Assembly (NCBI GenBank): GCA_017615835.1
Contig: JAFZZI010000007.1
Location: 349,672-413,671 of the forward strand
Source: Bacteroidaceae bacterium
Lineage (GTDB): Bacteria; Bacteroidota; Bacteroidia; Bacteroidales; Bacteroidaceae
Reading direction: 5' to 3'
DNA length: 64,000 nucleotides
Position 1 is the stretch's first letter; the number at the start of each line of letters is the position of its first letter. A program made the translations under genes and the position numbers. The notes beneath the pieces are model-generated. The model was not told the DNA's origin. It ran no database searches and worked only from the letters and a program-made list of their open reading frames with translations. Of the stretch, positions 18,048 to 27,454 are shown in pieces.

Positions 18048-19571
18048 ATGGCAGGTATTAAGAAAATATCGTCAGCACTGATTTCGGTGTATCATAAAGA
18101 CGGGCTTGATGAGATAGTTTCTATGCTTCATGCTGAAGGAGTGAGGCTTATTTCAACGGGTGGTACGCAGCGTTTCATCGAGTCTCTCGGTGTGCCTTGT
18201 GATGCAGTTGAGGATCTGACTGGTTATCCTTCTATTCTGGGAGGTAGAGTCAAAACGCTTCATCCAAAGGTCTTTGGCGGTATTCTCTGCCGTAGGGAAG
18301 AAGAGTCTGATATGTTGCAGACCGTTAATTATGAGATTCCGGAAATTGATCTGGTCATAGTTGACCTTTATCCTTTTGAGGACACGGTGGCAAGTGGCGC
18401 GTCGCATCAGGATATTATTGAAAAGATAGATATTGGCGGAATATCCCTGATAAGGGCCGGAGCCAAGAATTACAATGATGTCGTGATAGTCGCCAGCAAG
18501 GCACAGTATCAGCCTCTTTCAGATATTCTTAAGAATAACGGAGCCCAGACAACACTTGAGCAGCGCCGTTGGTTTGCCAAGGAGGCCTTTGCCGTATCGT
18601 CACGCTACGACAGCGCGATATATAATTACTTCGGTGCAGGAGAGGACGGCCATTTCCGTTATGCAGTTGATGACCATAAACCTTTGCGTTACGGTGAGAA
18701 TCCTCATCAGAAAGCGTTGTTCTATGGTGATTTTGATTCAATGTTCGACCAGCTCCACGGAAAGGAAATCTCATATAACAACTTGTTGGATATCACTGCA
18801 GCCGTTGAACTGATTGATGAATTTGAAGAGACTACTTTCGCAATTCTGAAGCACAATAATGCATGCGGCCTGGCTTCGCGTCCCGTTTTGCTCGATGCAT
18901 GGAAGGCTGCATTGGCAGGTGACCCTGTTTCTGCTTTCGGCGGAGTGCTGATAACGAATACTGTTGTTGACAAGGATACCGCCGAGGCCGTTAACGAACT
19001 GTTTTTTGAGGTAATAATTGCTCCTGACTATGATTTTCAGGCTTTGGAAATTCTTGGTCAGAAAAAGAACCGCATAATTCTTGTCCGCAAGGAGCAGTCT
19101 CTTCCCAAGATACAGTTCCGAACTGCTTTGAATGGTATATTGGTACAGGATAAGGATTCAAAGGTTGAAACTCCCGATGACTTGCGCCTTGTTACTTCAC
19201 GCAAGCCCTCTGACGATGAGATTCAGGATATGCTGTTTGCCAACAAGATTGTAAAGAACAGCAAGAGTAACTCTATTGTCTTTGCAAAGAATCGTCAGCT
19301 CATTGCCAGTGGAGTTGGTCAGACTTCGAGGGTTGACGCTCTGAAACAGGCTGTCGAGAAGGCTCATTCTTTCGGCTTTGACCTCAATGGAGCTTCTATG
19401 GCCAGTGATGCTTTCTTCCCGTTCCCTGACTGTGTGGAACTTGCTGATGAGGCCGGTGTGAAGAATGTTATTCACCCGGGAGGTTCAATTCGCGATGAGC
19501 AGTCTATAGAGTATTGCGAAAATCATGAAATGACAATGGTCATAACCGGATTCCGCCATTTCAAACATTAA
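18048..19571 (+). CDS. purH: Bifunctional AICAR formyltransferase / IMP cyclohydrolase
   Basis: Catalyses the last two steps of de novo purine synthesis in the cytoplasm: formylation of AICAR with 10-formyl-THF, then ring closure to IMP. The 507-residue length is normal. The N-terminal MGS-like cyclohydrolase domain has STGGT and GGRVKTLHPKVFGG (about 35-75). The transformylase domain has RYGENPHQKA (about 210), KHNNACG (about 270; the KHxN catalytic Lys-His pair is present) and SDAFFPFPD near 450, with HPGGSIRD near the end. It starts a + strand run that continues 22 bases later with mreB. A purine gene ahead of mreB is probably chance operon packing. Confidence 0.98.
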   Translation: MAGIKKISSALISVYHKDGLDEIVSMLHAEGVRLISTGGTQRFIESLGVPCDAVEDLTGYPSILGGRVKTLHPKVFGGILCRREEESDMLQTVNYEIPEIDLVIVDLYPFEDTVASGASHQDIIEKIDIGGISLIRAGAKNYNDVVIVASKAQYQPLSDILKNNGAQTTLEQRRWFAKEAFAVSSRYDSAIYNYFGAGEDGHFRYAVDDHKPLRYGENPHQKALFYGDFDSMFDQLHGKEISYNNLLDITAAVELIDEFEETTFAILKHNNACGLASRPVLLDAWKAALAGDPVSAFGGVLITNTVVDKDTAEAVNELFFEVIIAPDYDFQALEILGQKKNRIILVRKEQSLPKIQFRTALNGILVQDKDSKVETPDDLRLVTSRKPSDDEIQDMLFANKIVKNSKSNSIVFAKNRQLIASGVGQTSRVDALKQAVEKAHSFGFDLNGASMASDAFFPFPDCVELADEAGVKNVIHPGGSIRDEQSIEYCENHEMTMVITGFRHFKH

Positions 19572-19593
19572 TAACAAATAACACAACTGCAAG

Positions 19594-20619
19594 GTGGGAC
19601 TTTTTTCATTAACTCAGGAGTTGTCGATGGATCTTGGCACAGCCAACACCATCATTATGTACAACGACAAGATAGTTGTCAACGAGCCGTCGATTGTTGC
19701 TCTTGACAAGAAAACCGAGAAGACCATTGCGGTCGGTTCAAAGGCAAAACTGATGCAGGATAAGGCTTCTGAAGACCTTATCAAAGTGGTGCGCCCGTTG
19801 CGCGACGGTGTTATAGCAGACTTCTATGCATGTGAACAGATGATTCGTGGCTTGGTCGGTATGGTTAATATGGGTCACCGCCTGTTTACTCCTTCCTTCA
19901 AGATGGTTATTGGTGTTCCCTCCGGCAGCACTGAGGTGGAACTCCGTGCCGTGCGTGATTCTGCAGAACATGCCGGAGGACACGAGGTGTATCTTTTGTA
20001 CGAACCTATGGCTGCAGCCATTGGGATAGGACTTGATGTTGAAGCACCGGAGGGCAATATGATTGTTGATATAGGAGGCGGCAGTACCGAGATTGCCGTT
20101 ATCTCGCTAGGTGGCATTGTGACGAACAGTTCTATTCGCGTTGCCGGCGATGACTTCACTGCCGATATTCTTGAGTATATGGGACGTCAGCATAATGTCA
20201 GGGTAAGTGAGCGTATGGCCGAACGTATCAAGATAAATGTCGGTTCTGCACTGACAGATCTTGGCGAGGAGGCACCGGAGGACTATATCGTCTATGGCCC
20301 GAACAAGATAACCGCACTTCCGATGTCAGTTCCTGTCTGTTATCAGGAGATTGCTCATTGCCTTGACCGTTCTATCAACAAGATAGAGTCTGCTATCCTG
20401 ACAGCACTTGAGCACACTCCGCCCGAACTATATGCAGACATTGTGCACAATGGTATATATCTTGCGGGAGGCGGAGCCCTGTTGCGTGGCTTGAGCAAGC
20501 GTCTGACCGACAAGATCAACATTCCTTTCCATGTTGCTGACGAGCCCCTTCTCAGCGTTGCCAAGGGAACAGGTGTGGCTCTCAAGAATGCTGAACGATT
20601 CACTTTCCTTATGAGATAA
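19594..20619 (+). CDS. mreB: Rod-shape determining actin-like protein MreB
   Basis: Bacterial actin that directs lateral cell-wall synthesis at the inner membrane face. The 341-residue protein starts at GTG 19594, which gives the typical MGLFSLTQELSMDLGTANT opening, an amphipathic membrane helix followed by the phosphate-1 motif. Other actin-fold motifs are VDIGGGSTEIAVISLGG (about 155-170) and AGGGALLRGL (about 290). The length is normal. First gene of the mreBCD-mrdA-rodA cluster; the gap to mreC is 10 bases. Confidence 0.98.
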   Translation: MGLFSLTQELSMDLGTANTIIMYNDKIVVNEPSIVALDKKTEKTIAVGSKAKLMQDKASEDLIKVVRPLRDGVIADFYACEQMIRGLVGMVNMGHRLFTPSFKMVIGVPSGSTEVELRAVRDSAEHAGGHEVYLLYEPMAAAIGIGLDVEAPEGNMIVDIGGGSTEIAVISLGGIVTNSSIRVAGDDFTADILEYMGRQHNVRVSERMAERIKINVGSALTDLGEEAPEDYIVYGPNKITALPMSVPVCYQEIAHCLDRSINKIESAILTALEHTPPELYADIVHNGIYLAGGGALLRGLSKRLTDKINIPFHVADEPLLSVAKGTGVALKNAERFTFLMR

Positions 20620-20629
20620 ATCCGTATCC

Positions 20630-21427
20630 GTGCGCTCGCCTCTCGATTTCCTCGTTAAGTTGCGGTACCTGATGCTGTTTCTTGCGTTGGAGGCGGTTTG
20701 CATGATACTTTTGCATCGTCATGCGACCATGCGTGACAATGTTGTGTTTACTACGGCTGGAACTGTTTCCGGTTTTGTAAACAGAGTATCCTCGTCTGTT
20801 TCCAGTTACTTTAGTCTTCGGAAGGAGAATGACCGGCTGTCATCTGAGATTGCTTCTCTCAGGTCGCAGTTATATGAATTGCGCGATTCAGCCGAGGTAG
20901 CAAGTCTTCCGGATGCAGGGGAAGGCTTTGCTGTTGCCAGAGTCATAAATAACACAATCAACCGTCAGCAGAATTTTATCACTATAGATAAGGGTTCCGG
21001 TGATGGAATAGCTGAAGGTATGGGCGTCTGCGGTCTTGACGGTGTAGTTGGAGTCGTATACAAAGTGAGCCGCGGCTATGCTCTCGTTATGCCTCTGCTC
21101 AACAGGAACAGTCATATAAGCTGCAAGGTGATTGGTCAGGAAACCTTTGGCTTTCTCAGTTGGAACGGCGGCGATCCTCATATAGCAAATCTTATTGACC
21201 TTCCTTCCCGCTCGGGCGTTGCAGTCGGCGATACAGTCCTGACCAGCGGTTATTCTTCCATTTTTCCAAAAGGGCTTCCGATAGGGAAGATATGCTCTGT
21301 AAATAACGATGAAATCGGCAATCCTGAAGTCTTTGTCGAACTTGCGACAGACTTTAGCAGATTGAACTACGTATATGTCAATACGAATACTGTTCCCGAT
21401 GATCTGTCTGAAATAAGCGATTGGTAA
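20630..21427 (+). CDS. mreC: Rod-shape determining protein MreC
   Basis: Periplasmic scaffold linking MreB to the elongasome, 265 residues. It starts at GTG 20630 with a single N-terminal membrane segment (LRYLMLFLALEAVCMILL). A coiled-coil stretch follows (about 60-85, SLRKENDRLSSEIASLRSQL), then the two beta-barrel-like MreC domains with DKGSGDGIAEGMGV and GDTVLTSGYSSIFPKGLPIG near 205. The domain order and positions are normal for the family. It lies 10 bases after mreB and 1 base before mreD. Confidence 0.96.
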   Translation: MRSPLDFLVKLRYLMLFLALEAVCMILLHRHATMRDNVVFTTAGTVSGFVNRVSSSVSSYFSLRKENDRLSSEIASLRSQLYELRDSAEVASLPDAGEGFAVARVINNTINRQQNFITIDKGSGDGIAEGMGVCGLDGVVGVVYKVSRGYALVMPLLNRNSHISCKVIGQETFGFLSWNGGDPHIANLIDLPSRSGVAVGDTVLTSGYSSIFPKGLPIGKICSVNNDEIGNPEVFVELATDFSRLNYVYVNTNTVPDDLSEISDW

Positions 21428-21428
21428 T

Positions 21429-21947
21429 ATGGAAAAGTTCTTTAAGAGACTGACCGCTTGTCTGCTGCTTCTGTTTGTTCAGATACTCCTTTTGAACCGG
21501 TTGATAATAATGGGCCATATTGTACCGTTCGCATACTTTATGCTGGTACTGATTCTTGACTCAGACGTATCGTCTTCTAAGCGCATGATTTGGGGGTTTG
21601 CCATGGGACTTGTTGTGGATGTTTTCATGAATACTCCCGGGCTTCAGGCTTCGGTAATGACTTTGTTGGCATATATACAACGTTATCTTTTGCGTCTTTT
21701 CGTCTCTTTTGACCGTCGTGACAGACTTGAGCCGGGTGTGGTCTCGATGGGCATGCGTTACTATTCATTTTATCTGATCTTAGGTTCCTTTGTATTCAAT
21801 TCGGGCTACTACCTCCTTGTCACCTCTCTGAATGACGGCTGGAAGTATCTGCTGGTTGAGGTACTGTTAGGAACTGCTATTTCTGTACTTATGATGCTGG
21901 TTTTCGAATACCTGTTCAGGAGAAACATTAGGAGAAGGTTAAGGTGA
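21429..21947 (+). CDS. mreD: Rod-shape determining protein MreD
   Basis: Small polytopic inner-membrane protein of the elongasome, 172 residues with five to six hydrophobic segments. It contains the family region ILDSDVSSSKRMIWGFAMGL, VVDVFMNTPGLQASVMTLLA (about 50-85), where the D-x-F-x-x-PG pattern is typical. The C-terminus is basic (RRNIRRRLR). Its stop codon overlaps the GTG start of mrdA by 4 bases, pointing to translational coupling. Confidence 0.95.
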   Translation: MEKFFKRLTACLLLLFVQILLLNRLIIMGHIVPFAYFMLVLILDSDVSSSKRMIWGFAMGLVVDVFMNTPGLQASVMTLLAYIQRYLLRLFVSFDRRDRLEPGVVSMGMRYYSFYLILGSFVFNSGYYLLVTSLNDGWKYLLVEVLLGTAISVLMMLVFEYLFRRNIRRRLR

Positions 21948-23788
21948 AGTATCACGGATTCGATAATCGCAGGTATGTGTTCAGTGCAATGGTAATCGTT
22001 GTTGTGCTTACCTACATCATACGGCTCTTTTATCTGCAGGTTCTCAGTACAGAATACCGTGATTCTGCAAAAAGTAATGCTTTCCTGAAGCGAACCCTTC
22101 TTCCGGAACGTGGTGCCATCTATGACAGGCAGGGTCGTATGCTTGTCGGCAACCAGTCTTCATTCGATGTAATGGTTGTCATGCGAAATGTCAGGAATCT
22201 GGATACTCTGCGCTTTTGCAATACGCTTGACATTACTGTCGATGAGTTCAGGAATCGCATGGCAGACATCCGCAACACCCGCAAGAATCCAGGCTATTCC
22301 AGTTATGTCGGGCAGGTGTTTATGAATCAGCTGACCCTTGAAGAGATTTCACGACTCAGAGAGAGTCTATATCTCTTTCCTGGCTTTTCCATTCAGAGCA
22401 ACAGTTTCAGACAGTACCGGTATTCGGCTGCAGCCCATTTACTCGGCGATATGGGAGAAGTTTCTAAAAGCGAGATGGAGAGTGATCCTTACTATTCCAG
22501 AGGCGATTTCATCGGAAAACAAGGCGTAGAAAAACAGTATGAAACTTATCTGCGTGGAGTCAAGGGGACCGAAATACTTCTTCGAGATGCAGTCGGCCGC
22601 ATCCAAGGCCACTATCTTGACGGCGCTCTGGATCGTCCGTCTGTTCCCGGAAGCAGTATTACCCTTTCGATTGACATAGAATTGCAGATGCTTGGCGAGC
22701 GTCTGATGAAAAACAAGATTGGCAGTATCGTCGCCATCGAGCCTTCAACCGGTGAGGTTCTTTGCATGGTGTCTTCTCCTACTTACGATCCGTCAGATCT
22801 TGTCGGACGTCACCGTAGTGCCAATTACGGCCAGCTTTCATCAACTTGGTCAAAACCTTTGCTCAACCGTACAATCATGGGCACTTACCCTCCCGGTTCG
22901 ACTTTCAAGACTGCTCAGGCATTGACAATGTTGCAGGAAGGCATAATAACCACCGAAACTCTGTTTCCTTGTTCCAGAGGCTTCGTCTTCAGGAATCTCA
23001 GGGTAGGATGCCATTCTCATCCTTCACCATTACGGTTGCGTGAGGCAATAGCCACGTCATGTAACGGCTATTTCTGTTGGGGGTATTACCGTTTCATAGG
23101 TTCTGACAAATACAAGTCACCGCAGGAAGCTCTTACCGTCTGGAAGGACTATATGGTTGCGATGGGGTTCGGTTATACCTTGGGCATAGACCTTCCGGGC
23201 GAGAAACGCGGAATGATACCTAATGCCCAATACTACGATAAGGCCTATGGCAGGCATTGGAACGGCCTGACCATAATCAGCAATTCAATCGGACAGGGTG
23301 AGATAACCCTGACTCCTTTACAGATAGCCAACCTTGGAGCCACCATAGCCAACAGAGGCTGGTTCTATACCCCTCACGTAGTCAAGGCCATTGAGGACAA
23401 CGAGATTGATTCGACATATAAGGTTCGTCATTCTACAGGCATCGACAGACAGAACTATGAGTATGTAGTTGAAGGAATGCGCCAGTCTGTTATCAGCGGG
23501 ACATGTGTATCAGCCGCTTCAGGCGATTATATAGTCTGCGGAAAGACAGGGACTGCCGAGAACAGAGGGCATGATCATTCTGTCTTCATGGGATTTGCTC
23601 CGATGGAAAACCCTCGCATAGCTATTGCCGTATATGTTGAGAACGGTGGCTTCGGAGCCGTTTATGGCGTTCCCATCGGTGCTTTGATGATGGAACAGTT
23701 CATCAACGGTTATTTGTCGGAGGCTAGTCTTGCGAAAGCCGAACAGATGGAAAACCGTATTGTAACATACGATGAACAGGAAAGATAG
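21944..23788 (+). CDS. mrdA: Penicillin-binding protein 2, elongasome transpeptidase
   Basis: Class B PBP that cross-links peptidoglycan during elongation, paired with RodA. The 614 residues start at GTG 21944 with one N-terminal membrane anchor (about 12-30). The pedestal/dimerisation domain has the ERGAIYDRQGRMLVGN motif (about 55-70). The transpeptidase domain has active-site S319-TFK (PPGSTFKTAQ), S372-CN and the K534-TG triad (CGKTGTAENRG). All catalytic motifs are intact. It overlaps mreD by 4 bases and rodA by 17 bases, so the three are clearly one operon. Confidence 0.97.
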   Translation: MKYHGFDNRRYVFSAMVIVVVLTYIIRLFYLQVLSTEYRDSAKSNAFLKRTLLPERGAIYDRQGRMLVGNQSSFDVMVVMRNVRNLDTLRFCNTLDITVDEFRNRMADIRNTRKNPGYSSYVGQVFMNQLTLEEISRLRESLYLFPGFSIQSNSFRQYRYSAAAHLLGDMGEVSKSEMESDPYYSRGDFIGKQGVEKQYETYLRGVKGTEILLRDAVGRIQGHYLDGALDRPSVPGSSITLSIDIELQMLGERLMKNKIGSIVAIEPSTGEVLCMVSSPTYDPSDLVGRHRSANYGQLSSTWSKPLLNRTIMGTYPPGSTFKTAQALTMLQEGIITTETLFPCSRGFVFRNLRVGCHSHPSPLRLREAIATSCNGYFCWGYYRFIGSDKYKSPQEALTVWKDYMVAMGFGYTLGIDLPGEKRGMIPNAQYYDKAYGRHWNGLTIISNSIGQGEITLTPLQIANLGATIANRGWFYTPHVVKAIEDNEIDSTYKVRHSTGIDRQNYEYVVEGMRQSVISGTCVSAASGDYIVCGKTGTAENRGHDHSVFMGFAPMENPRIAIAVYVENGGFGAVYGVPIGALMMEQFINGYLSEASLAKAEQMENRIVTYDEQER

Positions 23789-25226
23789 AGTTTGGAACAA
23801 GTTGGACTGGACAACCGTAGTGTTGTTCCTGGTCTTGCTGACATGCGGATGGCTAAGTATCTGTGGAGCAGGATACAGTTTTGACAGTTCTACTTTGTTT
23901 GACTTTTCCTCACGCTCTGGAAAGCAGTTGGTATGGATTGCCTGTTCCTTCGTGCTGGCAGTCGTCGTACTCTCTTTCAATCAGAACGTCTACCGTACTT
24001 ACTCCTATGTATTTTATGCTCTGATTCTCTTTCTTTTGTTCATTACCATATTTCTGGCAAAAGATATAAAAGGGTCCCGCTCATGGCTGGATCTTGGCCC
24101 TGTCAGTTTTCAGCCTGCCGAGTTTGCCAAATTTGCTACTGCTATTGCCCTTGCCCGATTTATCGATGAATTCGGCTTTGACAGTCACAAAATCAGGGAT
24201 CTGCTCCGGACTTCACTCTTCTTCATCGTTCCGTTGGTCCTCATAATCTGCGAGAAAGAAACTGGTACAGCGCTTGTATTTTTGGCATTCTTCCTGGTGT
24301 TGTACAGAGAAGGTATGAACGGACTCCTTCTGTTCTCGTGCTTTTGTGCAGTTCTTTTCTTTGTGATTGGAATAAAGTATTGGAATGAACCTGTAGCTTC
24401 AATGCCATTCAATGTCGGACCTTTCACGGTTCTGACGCTTATTCAACTCTTTACTTCCATAATACTTTGGACCTTTGTTGCCGACAGGCGCATAGGGCGT
24501 GTCACGCTATTGATAGGATTAGGGTCAACCGTCCTTGGGCTGATGGTTTCATTTCTTGTACTGCCTTTCAAAGTCACTGCCCTGCAATTGATATCCATTG
24601 CAGCCATTGTCTTGTACCTTGTATACCAAGCCACGAAGAATCTGGTCAAGGAATGCATTGTGGCAATTCTTTTTGCCTCTCTTTCAACGCTCTATCTCTT
24701 CTCCTGCAATTTCGTTTTCGACCATATCCTTCAACCTCATCAACAAACCCGGATAAATATCATTCTGGGGATTGAAGACGATCCGTATGGTGCCGGATAC
24801 AACGTAAACCAGTCCAAGATAGCAATAGGTTCGGGCGGATTATTGGGAAAAGGTTTCCTCAAGGGAACCCAGACAAAGCTCAAGTACGTTCCTGAACAGG
24901 ATACCGACTTTATTTTTTGTACAATAGGTGAGGAGCAGGGATTCAAAGGCACCGCCTTCATCCTTCTCCTCTATGCGACCTTTATTCTAAGGCTCGTCCG
25001 GCTCTCCGAACGTCAATCCTCAGTTTTTGGACGGGTATTCGGATACTCTGTCGCCAGCATCTTCCTTTTTCACCTTTTCATTAACGTCGGAATGGTTATT
25101 GGAATTACCCCTGTAATTGGAATTCCGTTGCCGTTCTTCAGTTATGGAGGTTCTTCCCTCTGGGGCTTTACCCTCCTTCTTTTTGTTTTTTTGCGCATCG
25201 ACAGCGAGCGGACCTCCCGATTCTGA
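23772..25226 (+). CDS. rodA: Peptidoglycan glycosyltransferase RodA (SEDS family)
   Basis: SEDS-family inner-membrane polymerase that works with PBP2. The 484 residues hold about ten membrane segments and the SEDS motifs KGSRSWLDLGPVSFQPAEFAK (about 98-118), the loop QSKIAIGSGGLLGKGFLKGTQ (about 350-370), DTDFIFCTIGEEQGF (about 380-393) and the signature GIPLPFFSYGGSS near 455. The start overlaps mrdA by 17 bases. The last 69 codons, covering the final membrane helices and the signature, are antisense to the 3' end of the convergent RicT-like gene. There is no room for a terminator between the two genes. Confidence 0.97.
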   Translation: MNRKDRVWNKLDWTTVVLFLVLLTCGWLSICGAGYSFDSSTLFDFSSRSGKQLVWIACSFVLAVVVLSFNQNVYRTYSYVFYALILFLLFITIFLAKDIKGSRSWLDLGPVSFQPAEFAKFATAIALARFIDEFGFDSHKIRDLLRTSLFFIVPLVLIICEKETGTALVFLAFFLVLYREGMNGLLLFSCFCAVLFFVIGIKYWNEPVASMPFNVGPFTVLTLIQLFTSIILWTFVADRRIGRVTLLIGLGSTVLGLMVSFLVLPFKVTALQLISIAAIVLYLVYQATKNLVKECIVAILFASLSTLYLFSCNFVFDHILQPHQQTRINIILGIEDDPYGAGYNVNQSKIAIGSGGLLGKGFLKGTQTKLKYVPEQDTDFIFCTIGEEQGFKGTAFILLLYATFILRLVRLSERQSSVFGRVFGYSVASIFLFHLFINVGMVIGITPVIGIPLPFFSYGGSSLWGFTLLLFVFLRIDSERTSRF

Positions 25227-26315
25227 ACGGGGCCTGTTCCTGTGCTTTTTTTTCTTTTTTCTGTCGAAGCGTGTCAGACCCTCTTCGTCCAGGATATCCG
25301 CTTTGGGGAAAGTATCCAATTCTGCTCCGTCCTCACTCAGTGAGCGCGGCTTGATACCTTTCTTGTTCAGGGAAATGACCTCCATGGCCCTGTCCGCAGG
25401 AATAGTCACAAGATTTGCAGCAAACACTTTGTCTGTTGAATATGAAATCTGACGGGCTAGAATATCCGCCTTGAAGAAGTGGTACGTGTTGTCTTGTGTC
25501 TCAAGATCTATGTCGCGCGAAGGGAAATGTTTCTGAACTTCGACGTAAGCATCCACCTCATAGTTCAGACAGCATTTCAACTTGGCGCATTGGCCCGCCA
25601 GTTTCTGCGGATTCATCGACAGATCCTGGAATCTGGCCGCACCCGTTGATACTGATATAAAACTGGTCATCCATGTTGCACAGCACAACTCTCGTCCACA
25701 GGGGCCTATTCCACCGATGCGTCCGGCTTCCTGTCGGGCTCCGATTTGTTTCATCTCAATGCGCACTCGGAAAGCTTCGGCCAGAACCTTTATCAATTGG
25801 CGGAAATCCACGCGCCCGTCAGCTATATAGTAGAAAATAGCCTTACCTCCGTCTCCCTGATACTCCACATCGCCAATCTTCATCTCAAGACCCAGATTCT
25901 TAGCTATCTGTCGGCTGCGTATCATTGTGTCGTGTTCGCGGGATTTTGCCTCTTCGTACTTCTCCAAATCAACCTGGCGAGCTTTCCTATAGATGCGTTT
26001 TATCTCCACATCCGGTTTCAGGCGGGCTTTCTTCATCTGCAGCAGAACCAGACGCCCTGTCATCGATACCGTGCCGATGTCATGTCCCGGGTTTGCCTCG
26101 ACAGCCACCACATCACCCTTTTCAAGGGGCAGTTTGTTTGAATTCAGGAAGAACCCCTTACGGGTGTTCTTGAATTGGACTTCAACATAGTCGGTATCAT
26201 CTCCTGATCCGGGAACTCCTTCAAGGTAGTTGTATGAGTTGAGTTGTCCGACATGACGGCTGCAACCCTTGCAACTGATGCCTCCGCTTCCTGTGTTCAA
26301 TATGTAGTCTTTCAT
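25020..26315 (-). CDS. RicT/YaaT-like PSP1-domain protein
   Basis: Cytoplasmic PSP1 C-terminal-domain protein of 431 residues; RicT of Bacillus belongs to a complex affecting RNA processing. Seen in sequence: a Cys pair near the N-terminus (SCKGC, about 15-18) and a PSP1 core with GRVDFRQLIKVLAEAFRVRI (about 165-185). The cysteine-rich metal-binding block GGIGPCGRELCCATW (about 200-215) is followed by GQCAKLKCCLNYE (about 240-252). These Cys clusters match the iron-sulfur type seen in RicT. The C-terminal ~85 residues are low-complexity and Lys/Arg/Asn/Ser-rich. The last 68 of them are encoded opposite the 3' end of rodA. Last gene of the rsmI-hflX-fum-holB run, 2 bases after holB. The gldH gene that I recall sitting beside this gene in relatives is not seen here. 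Confidence 0.88.
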   Translation of the reverse strand: MKDYILNTGSGGISCKGCSRHVGQLNSYNYLEGVPGSGDDTDYVEVQFKNTRKGFFLNSNKLPLEKGDVVAVEANPGHDIGTVSMTGRLVLLQMKKARLKPDVEIKRIYRKARQVDLEKYEEAKSREHDTMIRSRQIAKNLGLEMKIGDVEYQGDGGKAIFYYIADGRVDFRQLIKVLAEAFRVRIEMKQIGARQEAGRIGGIGPCGRELCCATWMTSFISVSTGAARFQDLSMNPQKLAGQCAKLKCCLNYEVDAYVEVQKHFPSRDIDLETQDNTYHFFKADILARQISYSTDKVFAANLVTIPADRAMEVISLNKKGIKPRSLSEDGAELDTFPKADILDEEGLTRFDRKKKKKHRNRPRSESGGPLAVDAQKNKKKEGKAPEGRTSITEERQRNSNYRGNSNNHSDVNEKVKKEDAGDRVSEYPSKN

Positions 26316-26317
26316 AA

Positions 26318-27454
26318 TTATTGTTTTAAAAGCATAATCAGCTTAAGAAAAAAGTCCATAAAAACCATCTTGGGATTAACGTTCTGTTCAATATGCTTCT
26401 GGCATTCGGAAAGTTCAAATGAGATTCCCTCAATATTCCTTTCGTTGACAAAAGGGGAAAACTTCGAAGAGAAAGCCCTTTCTTCGGGAGTCATGTACGT
26501 CAGTTCGGGACAGTTCAGATTGTTGATGAAATTTTCGCGTACCAGTCGCTGGCTGTACGTGAGAAAGTTCTTCTGCCACTCACGCCCTTTTTCGGAAATC
26601 TCCTTGACCAGTGAGAATAACTCTTTCAGCTTGCGGCCGTATGCCAGACGCATCATCTGTATGAATATGTTTAGGAATTCCTGGCTGTTTTCATCGATTC
26701 GCATCGTCTGCAGTGCCTTCAGCCAGCTTCCGTCGCTCAGGTGTGCCAACTCTATGGCCTGCCTGGCGTCAAGCATGTATCCTTTTCCCTGAAGTTTCCT
26801 TGATATCTCCTCGTACGGAACAGGAAGGAACACCACGCTCTGAGTACGACTGACAATAGTGTCTATTATCTGTTCAGGATTGTCAGAGACTAGGATGAAA
26901 ACTGTCTGAGGGGCAGGTTCTTCCAACAGTTTCAGCAATTTGTTGGCGCAAGTAATATGCATTTTCTCCGGTTTCCAGAGAATAACAACCTTGTATCCTC
27001 CCTGGCTTGAAGTCAGTTGTAGTTTATGAATTACAGCTTCGCTCTCCTCAGTATAGATCATTGCCTGCTTGTTGTCTGCGTCCAGCGCTTCCAGCCACTC
27101 GTCATATCCGAAGTAGTCGTGAGTCAGCAGGAACTCGCGCCAGCGTCCCATCTCGTCATCGCAAAGAGTCTTTTTGCCGGACGTCTTGCTGCGGTTTATC
27201 ACCGGAAATACGAAATGCAGGTCGGGATGAATCAGTTTGTTCATCTTCACGCACGAAGGACAACGGCCGCAAGCATCTCCGTTTTCAGGGTGGTTGCACA
27301 ACAGATAACGGGCAAAAGCGAGGGCTGTCTGCATCTTGCCCGTCCCTTCGCGCCCTCTGAAAAGAAGCGCATGGGGTACGGTCCCTTTGTCGGCATCAGC
27401 TACAAGTTTACTGATTACCTCCTCCTGTCCGACAACATCCCTGAAGAACATCAT
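26318..27454 (-). CDS. holB: DNA polymerase III clamp-loader subunit delta'
   Basis: AAA+ clamp-loader subunit of the replicase, 378 residues. The N-terminal sequence FFRDVVGQEEVISKL is typical. A P-loop-like GREGTGK is at 34-40. The zinc-binding Cys set (C53, C62, C65, C68) is complete, and LLKLLEEPAPQTVFILVSD near 195-213 is the usual sensor region. SRTQSV shows the SRC-type arginine site in altered form. The start codon abuts the fumarase stop codon, and two start codons are in tandem (27454 and 27451). It is co-transcribed with fumarase and the RicT-like gene. Confidence 0.92.
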   Translation of the reverse strand: MMFFRDVVGQEEVISKLVADADKGTVPHALLFRGREGTGKMQTALAFARYLLCNHPENGDACGRCPSCVKMNKLIHPDLHFVFPVINRSKTSGKKTLCDDEMGRWREFLLTHDYFGYDEWLEALDADNKQAMIYTEESEAVIHKLQLTSSQGGYKVVILWKPEKMHITCANKLLKLLEEPAPQTVFILVSDNPEQIIDTIVSRTQSVVFLPVPYEEISRKLQGKGYMLDARQAIELAHLSDGSWLKALQTMRIDENSQEFLNIFIQMMRLAYGRKLKELFSLVKEISEKGREWQKNFLTYSQRLVRENFINNLNCPELTYMTPEERAFSSKFSPFVNERNIEGISFELSECQKHIEQNVNPKMVFMDFFLKLIMLLKQ

